Positions 8,642 through 16,515 of a stretch of 64,000 nt of DNA are shown in pieces. This DNA comes from Caldilineaceae bacterium SB0661_bin_32 (GTDB taxonomy: Bacteria > Chloroflexota > Anaerolineae > Caldilineales > Caldilineaceae): positions 1-64,000 of the forward strand of contig VXMH01000121.1 in NCBI GenBank assembly GCA_009841235.1. The letters run 5' to 3'. The stretch's first letter is position 1. The number at the start of each line of letters is the position of its first letter. The notes under the pieces are model-generated. The model saw only the letters and a program-made list of their open reading frames with translations. It was not told where the DNA came from and searched no databases. Made by a program: the position numbers and the translations under genes.

Positions 8642-9853
8642 TTATCTATTTCCTTCTTGCGTAAGTTCTGAGGTGGTCTTTCGACCCACTGACGACGGGT
8701 CAAGATCGGCCACGCTAATCTCCCCGGTCATCAACTTATGAAGAAATGCTCTGAACAGGTCATCAAGGAAGGCACGTTTACGGCGGTGTAGGTCGATCTT
8801 GCGGACTATGGCGTCAAGGATGGCGACGATTTCGCTCTGCTCCCCCCGATCGGCTGTGTACGCGACCGGAAGGGCACGCACTATTTCCAAGTTCAAGTTC
8901 TGTTGCTGCCCACCATGTGCCAATCGCCGGATTTCTTCATATCGGAAGGACAGAAAATGGTAAAGAAATTTGGGATCGACTCTATCGTCGACTGGATTGA
9001 TCGCAGCGCAAGCTTGATTACATGCCGCCTCAATACCCAGAATTGCAACCTTCCCTCTGGTAACGCCCTGCCCATACATCGCTAAGAGCAACGTTCCTGG
9101 TGGGAGTAACTTTGCCGCGGACTGCTCAAGGCCGGCTTGGGTGATTTGTTCTTCTGTCTCTCGAACCACTCCATAGTTGACCTCGGTGGTCTTTACCCAA
9201 GGAACCGTTCCTTCACTCCAGAATGATGATCTTTTCCGGGACGGAGTCCCGCCAGAAACAACTGAGAAGTGTCTTCCAATTAGCTCAATCGTCCAACTCT
9301 CCGGCATCGGGCCGACCTCGGTTTCCTTCTGCGCTTCGCCGCGCAGGCCGCGGGTGAAGAGTTCCTGCATTGTGGCGCGTTTGAGAGCAGTTGTTTTCTC
9401 GATTGCTGCTTCTTCAATCGTGATTGAATTCTCAATGGTGTCCAGCGCGAGGGCAATTTGCCGCTGTTCCGACTTTGTGGGCATTCGAACCGGTATCGAA
9501 TAGGCATCCTCTCTATTCAAGCCAGGAACCGCGCTGTGGCTGTTCAATCCATCCAAGCCAATGCTAGACAACAAGTGATAAAGGAACCGCCATTCGTGGT
9601 CGTTCTTGTTGACCACGTAATACGTGGTGTCAATCGGCCAAAAGCCTTCCTTTGAATAAGCAATGCGCCCAACAGATCCCTTTCTCCCGACAATTATACC
9701 GGGCCCGGAAATCAGCTGTTCCGAGTGGTGGCCTACGCAGCCATTGGAGCCAAAGACGCCGAATGGCCCAGTCTCGCGTGCGTGTGCTGGAAGGGATTTG
9801 CCATAAGCGAACTCAATCTCTTCCCCGATACATGATTCACGCCAGGCATTCAT
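8642..9853 (-). CDS. hsdS: Type I restriction enzyme, S (specificity) subunit
   Basis: 403 residues with two target recognition domains and two conserved coiled-coil segments: 'KSEQRQIALALDTIENSI' near 125-145 and 'EQSEIVAILDAIVRKIDLHR' near 335-355. TRD2 shows 'SGGTPSRKRSSFW' and 'PWVKTTEVN', typical openings of these domains. TRD1 is short at its N-terminus, which starts directly at 'MNAWRESCIGEEIEF'. HsdS selects the bipartite DNA site for both methylation and restriction. The start overlaps the hsdM stop by four bases (ATGA), and its TAA directly abuts the Argonaute ATG, an unusual downstream neighbour for hsdS. Confidence 0.95.
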   Translation of the reverse strand: MNAWRESCIGEEIEFAYGKSLPAHARETGPFGVFGSNGCVGHHSEQLISGPGIIVGRKGSVGRIAYSKEGFWPIDTTYYVVNKNDHEWRFLYHLLSSIGLDGLNSHSAVPGLNREDAYSIPVRMPTKSEQRQIALALDTIENSITIEEAAIEKTTALKRATMQELFTRGLRGEAQKETEVGPMPESWTIELIGRHFSVVSGGTPSRKRSSFWSEGTVPWVKTTEVNYGVVRETEEQITQAGLEQSAAKLLPPGTLLLAMYGQGVTRGKVAILGIEAACNQACAAINPVDDRVDPKFLYHFLSFRYEEIRRLAHGGQQQNLNLEIVRALPVAYTADRGEQSEIVAILDAIVRKIDLHRRKRAFLDDLFRAFLHKLMTGEISVADLDPSSVGRKTTSELTQEGNR

Positions 9854-11694
9854 TGTCCAATTCCCTTTAACATGGTGAACAGGCGTTCATCTGAGAATAA
9901 AATGTCTTTGGAGATCTGTTGGAGAGAGACAACTAGCTCAGAAATATTACTACTGTTGTCGTCACTCGTTGTCTGCTCCACCCATCTGCTTGGACTCAGA
10001 TTGTAGTCGGCCTCCTCCGCCTGAGCTCGCGTGATGACAGCTACTTCGCCTTCTACTGGTTGGCCCTTCGCAAACGCCAAAGCCAGCGGGGGGATGTCCT
10101 CTTCCGGGATGTAGTTCTTGGGGCGGCCTTTCTTCACCCGCGCGCTGGCGTTGACCAGCACTATCTTGTCCTTCCGGTCCGCGGGCTTGCGTTTCGACAG
10201 GACAACGATCACGCCTGCCGCCGTGGTGTTGTAGAACAGGTTGTCGGGCAGCAGAATCACACCGTCAATCAGGTCGCGCTCCACAAACCATCTGCGGATA
10301 TTACGCTCCCTGTCTTCGTGTTTGCTGCCCGATCCACGCGTCATGGCGCCGGTGTCGAGCACCACGGCAGCGCGCCCGCGTTCGTTCAGACAGGCGAGCG
10401 TGTGCTGGAGCCATGCCCAGTCCCCTTTGCCGGTCGTGATGCCGCCCTGGGTGCGGAAGCGGTCGAAGGGGTCGTTGGCGAATATCTCTGTGTCGAAAGG
10501 CTGGTTCCACATCGGATTGGCGACCACGATATCAAAGGTGCGGATCTTGCTGTCCGCCGTCTTGAACTTCGGGTTGACCATCGTGTTGCCGCGCTGTACA
10601 TCGGCCTCCATGTCATGGATGATGGCGTTCATACGGGCGACTGCGTAGCTCTCGGCCTGCAATTCCTGGCCGTACAGTCTTAGCGGTATCCGGCTCATGG
10701 GGTCGCGTTCCTGGGCGACGAGCTGCAGCTTAATGAGCAGCCCCGCCGAGCCACAGGCATAGTCATGGCACTCCTCACCAGGTTTCGGGCGCATGATGTG
10801 GGCCATCAGAAAGCCGACTTCGGTCGGGGTGAAGAACTCACCGGCGCTCTGGCCGGAGCCTTCAGCAAACTTGCGCAGTAGAAACTCGTAGGCGCGGCCC
10901 AGAAAGTCCGGCTGTACATCGGCGAGCCCGACTCGATAGCGCGGATCGGAGAAGGTCTCCACGACGGCGGCAAGTCTGGCCGGATTGACGTCGCGCTCGC
11001 CGTTGCGTTCAGCTGCGAAGTCAACAATGTCAATGACACCGGAAAGGGATGGATTGTGCCTGACCACGGCGCGTACGGCCATTGTAAGGCGCTCACCGAT
11101 ATCCCCGGGGCGTGTACTCCGTCCCTGGTTGTCAGGCTGCCAGTCGTGCTCTGCGCGCCCGCTGATTACCCCCCACCGGGCTTCAGGCGGCAGATAGAAG
11201 CGCAGGAGATCGGGGTCGAACTCGGCGATCTCCAGGGCGATATCCTGGTCGCCGTACTCCTCGCCGAGACGCTCGATTTCGTCGTCAAAGACATCCGACA
11301 GCCGCTTGAGAAAGAGCAGCGGCAGCAGGTAATCTTTGAACTTGGCAGCGTCCTTTTCGCCGCGGATGGAGCAGGCCGCGTCCCACAGCATCTGCTCCAT
11401 GGTCTTGGTTGAGGATGTCGTCGTGCGCTTGCCGCGCCGGCGCCTGGTTACGCCGGCGGCCGCTTCAACCGGTTCTGCAGAAACTGCTTCGGCGTCGATG
11501 CCTATGTCGGCGGCCAGTGCCGCGATTGCCGCCCGCGCCGCTTTCTGGGGCCTGGATGCGCCGCCCTCCCAACGATTGACGGTGGCGAAGGAGACGCCGA
11601 GCCGCTCTGCCAGTTGTTCTTGCGTGAGGTCGAGGTTGGCGCGGAGGACGCGGAGGGTGGCCGGGATATCGTGAAGTTCTGTTGTATTTGTCAT
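9850..11694 (-). CDS. hsdM: Type I restriction enzyme, M subunit with N-terminal XRE domain
   Basis: 614 residues from the ATG at 11694; longer frames would run through the promoter. Residues about 10-60 are an XRE/Cro helix-turn-helix ('LDLTQEQLAERLGVSFATVN'). A basic linker 'RRRRGKRTTT' leads into a complete HsdM: N-terminal helical bundle ('KDYLLPLLFLKRLSD'), AdoMet motif I 'DYACGSAGLLIK' and the N6-adenine motif IV 'VANPMW' (NPPY/F group). It methylates adenine in the HsdS site. The HTH could bind the operon's own promoter, only a few bases away, giving self-regulation like that of C proteins; this is inference. The stop overlaps hsdS (ATGA). Confidence 0.95.
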   Translation of the reverse strand: MTNTTELHDIPATLRVLRANLDLTQEQLAERLGVSFATVNRWEGGASRPQKAARAAIAALAADIGIDAEAVSAEPVEAAAGVTRRRRGKRTTTSSTKTMEQMLWDAACSIRGEKDAAKFKDYLLPLLFLKRLSDVFDDEIERLGEEYGDQDIALEIAEFDPDLLRFYLPPEARWGVISGRAEHDWQPDNQGRSTRPGDIGERLTMAVRAVVRHNPSLSGVIDIVDFAAERNGERDVNPARLAAVVETFSDPRYRVGLADVQPDFLGRAYEFLLRKFAEGSGQSAGEFFTPTEVGFLMAHIMRPKPGEECHDYACGSAGLLIKLQLVAQERDPMSRIPLRLYGQELQAESYAVARMNAIIHDMEADVQRGNTMVNPKFKTADSKIRTFDIVVANPMWNQPFDTEIFANDPFDRFRTQGGITTGKGDWAWLQHTLACLNERGRAAVVLDTGAMTRGSGSKHEDRERNIRRWFVERDLIDGVILLPDNLFYNTTAAGVIVVLSKRKPADRKDKIVLVNASARVKKGRPKNYIPEEDIPPLALAFAKGQPVEGEVAVITRAQAEEADYNLSPSRWVEQTTSDDNSSNISELVVSLQQISKDILFSDERLFTMLKGIGQ

Positions 11695-11700
11695 GTTTGC

Positions 11701-11729
11701 AATATAGCATTCTTTGGCAGGGCCGTCAA
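11701..11729 (-). promoter_or_regulatory. Sigma70-type promoter of the hsdM-hsdS-ago-sir2 operon, leaderless
   Basis: On the minus strand: TTGACG (11729-11724), a 17-base spacer, then TATATT (11706-11701). Only GCAAAC separates the -10 box from the hsdM ATG, so transcription should begin at or within a base or two of the A of ATG, giving a leaderless mRNA. There is no ribosome binding site upstream of this ATG, in agreement. Confidence 0.75.
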
Positions 11730-11917
11730 TTTCCCCAGGCATTGGATTTTCTGGGGCCAGGCAGCGTTCCCAGCCGAAACTCGGACATTTGGGTCGCCTG
11801 GAGGAAGCGAAGGTTGCTTTCACCTAGCCGATATTCTATTATTGAATACAGTTCGGCGGTGGTTGCAATTGGCCACTCTAATGACTCGCCTTGGAACGAC
11901 AATCTGGACTGTGAACG

Positions 11918-12154
11918 ATGCCCGACGACACACTTTGGAATGAGACCCTTGTTGAACAGAGCGTGAGCTACCACATCGAGGTCGACGGACAACTCCTGCT
12001 TGTCGAGAACGTGCCAGCCAGAGTCAATGTCGAGACGGGCGAGCGGTACTTTGCTCCAGATACAGTTGAACGGTTACAGCAGGCCGTGTGGGAACGGCGC
12101 CCCCCTGTTCGCACAGTTCAGACTCCGGTCTATGAGTACGCTTTCCTGCCCTGA
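11918..12154 (+). CDS. YgiT/MqsA-like antitoxin fragment, zinc finger out of frame
   Basis: 78 residues matching the part of YgiT-type proteins after the first zinc knuckle: 'VSYHIEVDGQLLLVENVPAR' and 'ETGERYFAPDTVERLQ', with a C-terminus 'VYEYAF' like that of the second copy at 60468-60746. The expected N-terminal CxxC is encoded at 11910-11921 (CERCP) but in another frame, one base out of phase. An in-frame TGA sits just upstream of the ATG. The second CxxC is replaced by V-x-x-E in 'VNVETGE'. So this is either a frameshifted antitoxin or a shortened regulator. No toxin gene (DUF4258 or MqsR) was found beside it, and no good ribosome binding site is seen. Confidence 0.45.
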   Translation: MPDDTLWNETLVEQSVSYHIEVDGQLLLVENVPARVNVETGERYFAPDTVERLQQAVWERRPPVRTVQTPVYEYAFLP

Positions 12155-12624
12155 GAAAGCGCCACAGCTTGTCGTCAATTCGGGAGACGATAGGCGGAAG
12201 CACTATCCCGCCCTCTCCAGATCCAGACTGCCCGCAGCGCGGGTATGGACTAGAGGAGTATGAACCGGACGCCAGGGCCTCTCAACTGGCCTTGGCGCCG
12301 TAGCTGCCCCGCAAGGCAACCAGATCCTGGCAACCCGCCTTTCACAACGTATCACAGCACAGCTGCCCGGCGCCCATGAGCGGATCCTGCAACGAAGGTA
12401 CACGTTGCGCAAACCTGGCACGGTGGGCGCTTCCCGGGATCTGAAGGCGACCAGGCCAGCGACTCATCAGTTTCAGCAGTTCTGAATCGAGGCAGCCAGA
12501 ATCTCAACCCGAGTGGGGCTGCTCTGCAGAGCAGTCGCATCTAATTTGGTTTGCCAACATTGCCGAAGTTAGCCAGAAGGTCCACGAAGGGCGTTCTCAA
12601 GGAACAGACATATAGCCTACACGA

Positions 12625-12654
12625 GGGCAGGCACAAGGCCTGCCCCTACCGGAG
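12625..12654. repeat. GC-rich hairpin repeat, copy 2
   Basis: GGGCAGG (12625-12631), a 7-base loop and CCTGCCC (12639-12645), followed by CTACCGGAG. It matches the copy at 73-104 with one base changed in the loop. Confidence 0.6.
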
Positions 12655-12707
12655 TTTGAGGGGAGGGTGGAGTGTGCGGTGTAGCTGGGGGGTGAGGGCA
12701 GGGGTGA

Positions 12708-12733
12708 GGGCAGGTGCAAGGCCTGGCCCTACG
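12708..12733. repeat. GC-rich hairpin repeat, decayed copy 3
   Basis: GGGCAGG, TGCAAGG, CCTGGCCCTACG: the same design with changes in loop and right arm that break the perfect pairing. It lies 54 bases beyond copy 2, so the repeat may amplify locally. Confidence 0.45.
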
Positions 12734-12916
12734 TTTCGGGCAGCCTTCCTAGAAATTGACGCAATAAGATGCAATTGCCCTGCTGCCGAGGGTGCAGTCC
12801 AAAATGGGGGTGGGATATACTGACAGGCAAGGAATAGAATGTTAACGTCCTCCGTTGTCCATGATCTGCGGGCCGTGCTACAATTGGGGTTCCTGTCAGC
12901 AACAGGAGGAACCTAC

Positions 12917-14620
12917 GTGCCGCGGCAGGGCAGTTTTCGGGTGGACAGGATGCGAGGTGTGATGAGCAAGGTGTGGGGAGCGAGGGGAGCCGTTTCTCTC
13001 TGCACGCTGCTGGCGGTTGCGCTGGTCCTGTGGCAGGGAACGGCGACGACGAGGGCGGAGGGGCCGCCTCCCGCTCCTGACAATGATGAAGTGAGCGCGG
13101 CCCATCTCTCCCCCGACGGTTGCAGCGAACTGATCATCAACGGGGGTTTCGAAGCGACCGACCTGCACTGGGGCCTAGCGGGCACCGCCCTGCCGCCGAG
13201 CTATTCGACGGCGAAAGCGTATGCGGGTGATCGCTCCCTGCGGCTGGGAATCGTGGACAGCGCCAACCAGGACGCCAACGACAACCTCTATCAGGACATT
13301 GCACTGCCCGACTCGGCGCAGCATTTCACGCTCAGCTTTCACTTCTGGGCGAGCCACGAAGATGCGCCCGGCAGCGACATGCAGCTCCTGAACATCTACG
13401 AAGCGACAACCGGCGTACGCCTGGCGCAGCCGTGGGCACGGCTCTCCAACGAGCAGTCATGGCAGTTCGAACTGATCGATCTGACCCACTTCCGCGGGCG
13501 CACGCTGCGCATCGAGTTCGGCGTGCATAACGACGGCAGCGGCGGCCGCACCGCGCTCTACCTGGACGAGGTCAGCCTGCTGGCCTGCGAACCGGACGCG
13601 ACGCCGTTTGTAACGCCGTCCGCGACCGCGACGGCGCCCCCGGCTGGCACACCGCCGCCGGCCGCCACCCCGCAACCGGTGACGACGCCTGTACCGGGCG
13701 GCTGTGCCGCCAGCGATACGCTGACCAACGGCGACTTCGAAAGCGTGCTGGACGGCCAATCCAATTGGGCCGTGGGCGAATCGCCGGTCCCTCCGATTCT
13801 CGCCAGCCAGCCGTCCGGGGGCGCTTTGTCATTGCGGCTGGGCAACCCGCCGGGAAGCGGCACGCAGAATATCCAATCCTATTCCTCCGTGCGCCAGCTG
13901 GTCCAGCTGCCGGCCGGCGCGTCGAGCGCGTCGCTGCGCTGGAACCATCTTTCGCGCAGTCAGGACCCGGCCACGCTCAGCCCGGCGCTGGCGTCCGACC
14001 GCCAGGAGCTGATCCTGCTGACGTCGACCCTGACGACCGAGGCAATCCTCTATCGCAGTCGTGCGGAGAACGCGGCCTGGGAGACGATGACGGTCGACCT
14101 GACCCCCTATCTGGGCAGGGCGTACTATCTCTACTTCAACGTCTTCAACGACGGCAACGGCAGGCGCACCTGGATGTTCCTGGACGACGTGCAGCTGCTG
14201 GTCTGCTACGGGAATGCAACTGCGCCGAGCGCGGGCGGGGACGCGGCCAGCACCCAACCGCAAGCCTCGGCGCCCCCTGCCGCAACCTCTTCACCGACAG
14301 ACGAAAGCGCGGCCGCGCAGCCTGGTTCCGACCCGCAGACGCCGGCTCCGGACGCCGCCCAGGATGCGGAGGCGAGCGCGACGCCGGCACTGGCCGCGCG
14401 CGGGACCATGATCGCCGTCGGCGTTTCAACGCCTTCATCCATCATCCAGCGGTCCAGCCCATCGGCCGCCCCGGCCCAGGTCACGGACGTCACCGTGTGG
14501 CAGCGGTTCCTCCGCATCTCGCAAACTGCCCAGGGACAGACCTTTATCTTTCTCCTGCTGATCGTTCTCGTCGCTATCGGTTATCTGCGTTTTCGCGGCA
14601 GCGGACGCCCTCCCCTTTAA
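12917..14620 (+). CDS. Anchored surface protein with two carbohydrate-binding-like jelly-roll domains
   Basis: A GTG start is chosen because AGGAGGA lies six bases before it; an inner ATG at 12962 is the alternative. A signal segment follows ('LCTLLAVALVLWQ'), then two similar beta domains. Each opens with 'NGGFE' or 'NGDFE', has 'SLRLG' and ends with 'LYLDEVSLLAC' or 'MFLDDVQLLVC', the pattern of DUF642/CBM-like galactose-binding folds. They are joined by a Pro/Thr/Ala-rich linker (about 215-255), and a second such linker precedes a C-terminal membrane helix 'IFLLLIVLVAIGYL' with a basic tail. It should sit on the outer face of the membrane. No catalytic domain seen; the ligand is unknown. 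Confidence 0.75.
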   Translation: MPRQGSFRVDRMRGVMSKVWGARGAVSLCTLLAVALVLWQGTATTRAEGPPPAPDNDEVSAAHLSPDGCSELIINGGFEATDLHWGLAGTALPPSYSTAKAYAGDRSLRLGIVDSANQDANDNLYQDIALPDSAQHFTLSFHFWASHEDAPGSDMQLLNIYEATTGVRLAQPWARLSNEQSWQFELIDLTHFRGRTLRIEFGVHNDGSGGRTALYLDEVSLLACEPDATPFVTPSATATAPPAGTPPPAATPQPVTTPVPGGCAASDTLTNGDFESVLDGQSNWAVGESPVPPILASQPSGGALSLRLGNPPGSGTQNIQSYSSVRQLVQLPAGASSASLRWNHLSRSQDPATLSPALASDRQELILLTSTLTTEAILYRSRAENAAWETMTVDLTPYLGRAYYLYFNVFNDGNGRRTWMFLDDVQLLVCYGNATAPSAGGDAASTQPQASAPPAATSSPTDESAAAQPGSDPQTPAPDAAQDAEASATPALAARGTMIAVGVSTPSSIIQRSSPSAAPAQVTDVTVWQRFLRISQTAQGQTFIFLLLIVLVAIGYLRFRGSGRPPL

Positions 14621-14790
14621 GGGCCGACGGCGGCTTTCCAGTCCCCGCGCCGGTCACTTGGGTTTGTCGAATCCCCACCAATTGGACTAGAATGGCTGTG
14701 CTCACTACGAATATCGTAGTGGAATGCGCGGATCATATACCGTCCCTCAGTATCAGCAGTCAAGGTTCAGCCTGGCAGATAGAGGAGCTT

Positions 14791-16038
14791 ATGCTTATCA
14801 CGAAATCCCCGGCGCCGGACGTGCCTGCGCTGGCGCGCCGGTTGCGGCGCGACGGCCACCACAATGCCAGCATTGCCCCGGGGAGCGAGGCGTCTGCACA
14901 GGATGCAGACAGCGATGCAGTGCCGCCCTGTTCTCTTAACGTAACCATCTACGGTCCAACCGCTTATCCCAATGGTTTCAGCGCGCTGGCGTCGGAGTGG
15001 AACGATCTGCTGGCCCGCAGCCGCTACGACACCTTTTTCCTGACGCACGAATGGCAGTCGGTCTGGTGGCAGCAGCTGGGGGCGGGCGATCTGTGGATCC
15101 TGGCCTTTTATCGAGGAGAGAGTGAAGAGGAAAGAGAAGAGAGCGAAGAGCCCGCTGACCCTTCACACGCCACGCCCGGCCCGTCCGAGCTGGTTGGGAT
15201 TGCGCCGTTCTATCTGAGTGAGCACAAGAAGGGGAAATGGGCGGGGAAGAGCAGTCTGAAGCTGGTCGGCTGTGTGGAGGTGAGCGACTTTCTGGACATC
15301 GTTATCGCCGCCGGCTGGGAGAAGGAGGTCTACTACTGTCTGCTGGACTGGCTGCAGAGCGAGGAGGCGCCGGCGTGGGACTATCTGGACCTGTGCAATC
15401 TGCCGGAGGACAGTCTGAGCTACAAGGCGCTGCCCTCGATTTTCCGGAACGCGGGTCTGCGGGTGGAGGTCGACCAGGAGGATGTGGCGCCGCACGTGCA
15501 TCTCCCGGCCCGCTATGAAAACTATCTCATGCAGATCGACAAGAAGCAGCGCCACGAGATTCGCCGCAAACAGCGGCGGGTGGAACGGGAGCTGGATGTC
15601 GGCTTTAGTCTGATCCAGTCGATGGACGAGCTGCAGGCGGCGATGGATGAGTTCCTGCGTTTGCAGCGCATGAGCCGCCCGGACAAAGAGTCGTTCATGA
15701 CGCCGCACATGGAACGGTTTTTCCGTGTCATGGCCGGCCGCATGCTTGAAACGGGCCATCTCCATCTCAGCTTTCTCTCTCTGAACGGCGAAAATGCGGC
15801 CGCGCTGCTGGCGTTCGAGTACAAGAAGGAGTTGCTGCTCTACAATTCCGGCTACGATACCGAGAAGTGGGCCGGATACAGCCCCGGTTGGGTGCTGCTG
15901 GGCTATGTCATCCAACATGCGATCGCGCGCGGCATCGAAGTATTCGACTTTCTGCAGGGTGATGAGGAGTACAAGTATCGCTTCGGCGGCCACGACTACC
16001 GGGTCATGCGTACTTTGATCATCAATGAACCGGCATGA
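14791..16038 (+). CDS. GNAT acetyltransferase, BioF2/CelD-like
   Basis: 415 residues from the ATG preceded by AGGAG; an in-frame ATG at 14692 lacks such a site. The core has the two-lobed BioF2/FemAB-like GNAT fold seen in CelD/BcsL-type proteins: 'SRYDTFFLTHEWQSVWW' at the start, 'RHEIRRKQRRVERE' in the middle and 'FDFLQGDEEYKYRFG' near the end, the most conserved block. These enzymes N-acylate sugars or lipids of the envelope; the substrate here is unknown. Residues around 110-130 are a Glu/Arg/Ser low-complexity insert encoded by a purine-rich tract like those between genes elsewhere in the window. Confidence 0.85.
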   Translation: MLITKSPAPDVPALARRLRRDGHHNASIAPGSEASAQDADSDAVPPCSLNVTIYGPTAYPNGFSALASEWNDLLARSRYDTFFLTHEWQSVWWQQLGAGDLWILAFYRGESEEEREESEEPADPSHATPGPSELVGIAPFYLSEHKKGKWAGKSSLKLVGCVEVSDFLDIVIAAGWEKEVYYCLLDWLQSEEAPAWDYLDLCNLPEDSLSYKALPSIFRNAGLRVEVDQEDVAPHVHLPARYENYLMQIDKKQRHEIRRKQRRVERELDVGFSLIQSMDELQAAMDEFLRLQRMSRPDKESFMTPHMERFFRVMAGRMLETGHLHLSFLSLNGENAAALLAFEYKKELLLYNSGYDTEKWAGYSPGWVLLGYVIQHAIARGIEVFDFLQGDEEYKYRFGGHDYRVMRTLIINEPA

Positions 16039-16120
16039 GGCGCTGAACGCGCGCCGGCGGCCGGAAAGGTAGGCGCGACGGCTTCGGCTGTACGGGGCGC
16101 CACGGGGCAGGGAAAAGACC

Positions 16121-16477
16121 ATGGCCGAAAACGGATCAGTTCCAGTCAGTGACGGCAGTGAACAGAACGGGGCGGGCGCCGGGCCGGGCGCGGAACCGCA
16201 GACGGGGCCGGGTTCCCGCCAGCCGCGTGCAGAGCGCGCAGACGCCTTTACCTTCTCCTCCTGGCTGCTGGAAGGGATGGCCGGCCTGTGTGAGGAGCTG
16301 CGGCACAACGATCTCGGTCTGCCGCCGGCGTTCTGGACGCACGCCTACGCCGCCCGGCGGGAAGGGTTGCTGGCCTGCCGCGCGCTGATCGATGCCGCCT
16401 TGGCCCGCTGCGAAGCGGATGCAGCGCGGCAGAAGGAAAAACCCGGCAGCCAGCGCGGCCGGGTTGAGATCAGTTGA
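16121..16477 (+). CDS. Small protein of unknown function
   Basis: 118 residues; a disordered Gly/Pro/Glu N-terminus and a helical region from about 45 on ('FSSWLLEGMAGLCEELRHND', 'AYAARREGLLACRALIDAAL'). The last third resembles DUF5132-type or chaperone-like helical hairpins only in a general way. It follows the acetyltransferase by 82 bases on the same strand. Its 3' end overlaps the sulfatase terminator hairpin. I do not recognise the family; codon use is like that of the neighbours, which supports a real gene. Confidence 0.55.
   Translation: MAENGSVPVSDGSEQNGAGAGPGAEPQTGPGSRQPRAERADAFTFSSWLLEGMAGLCEELRHNDLGLPPAFWTHAYAARREGLLACRALIDAALARCEADAARQKEKPGSQRGRVEIS
16437..16464 (-). terminator. 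Intrinsic terminator of the sulfatase gene
   Basis: On the minus strand: ACCCGGC (16464-16458), a 10-base loop, GCCGGGT (16447-16441), with five T's at the end of the second arm. It lies 50 bases past the sulfatase stop and inside the last codons of the opposing small gene. A second palindrome, AGCGGC-N5-GCCGCT at 16491-16507, sits between the two genes. Confidence 0.65.
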
Positions 16478-16515
16478 AACTCTCGCCGCCAGCGGCTTGC
16501 GGCCGCTAACGCCCT

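Larger units (their letters stand above)
12155..12916. other. Intergenic region with hairpin repeats, no gene seen
   Basis: About 760 bases without a convincing gene; frames open here lack start signals and protein-like composition. It holds the second and third copies of the GGGCAGG hairpin repeat, then a GC-poor patch before the next gene. A promoter for the downstream surface protein probably lies in 12770-12900, but no strong box is evident. Confidence 0.5.

Noticed and set aside
11695..11823. 43-codon N-terminal extension of hsdM
   Set aside because: It runs through the -35 and -10 boxes and lacks a ribosome binding site.
12551..12823. 90-codon frame in the repeat-bearing gap
   Set aside because: Runs through hairpin repeats, has no start signal and no homology.
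13765..14790. Long plus-strand open frame running through the surface-protein gene and into the acetyltransferase
   Set aside because: The part before 14791 overlaps a gene with signal peptide, repeats and anchor in another frame, and its Arg/Gly/Pro-rich composition is that of a shadow. Only the part from 14791 on has protein-family features.
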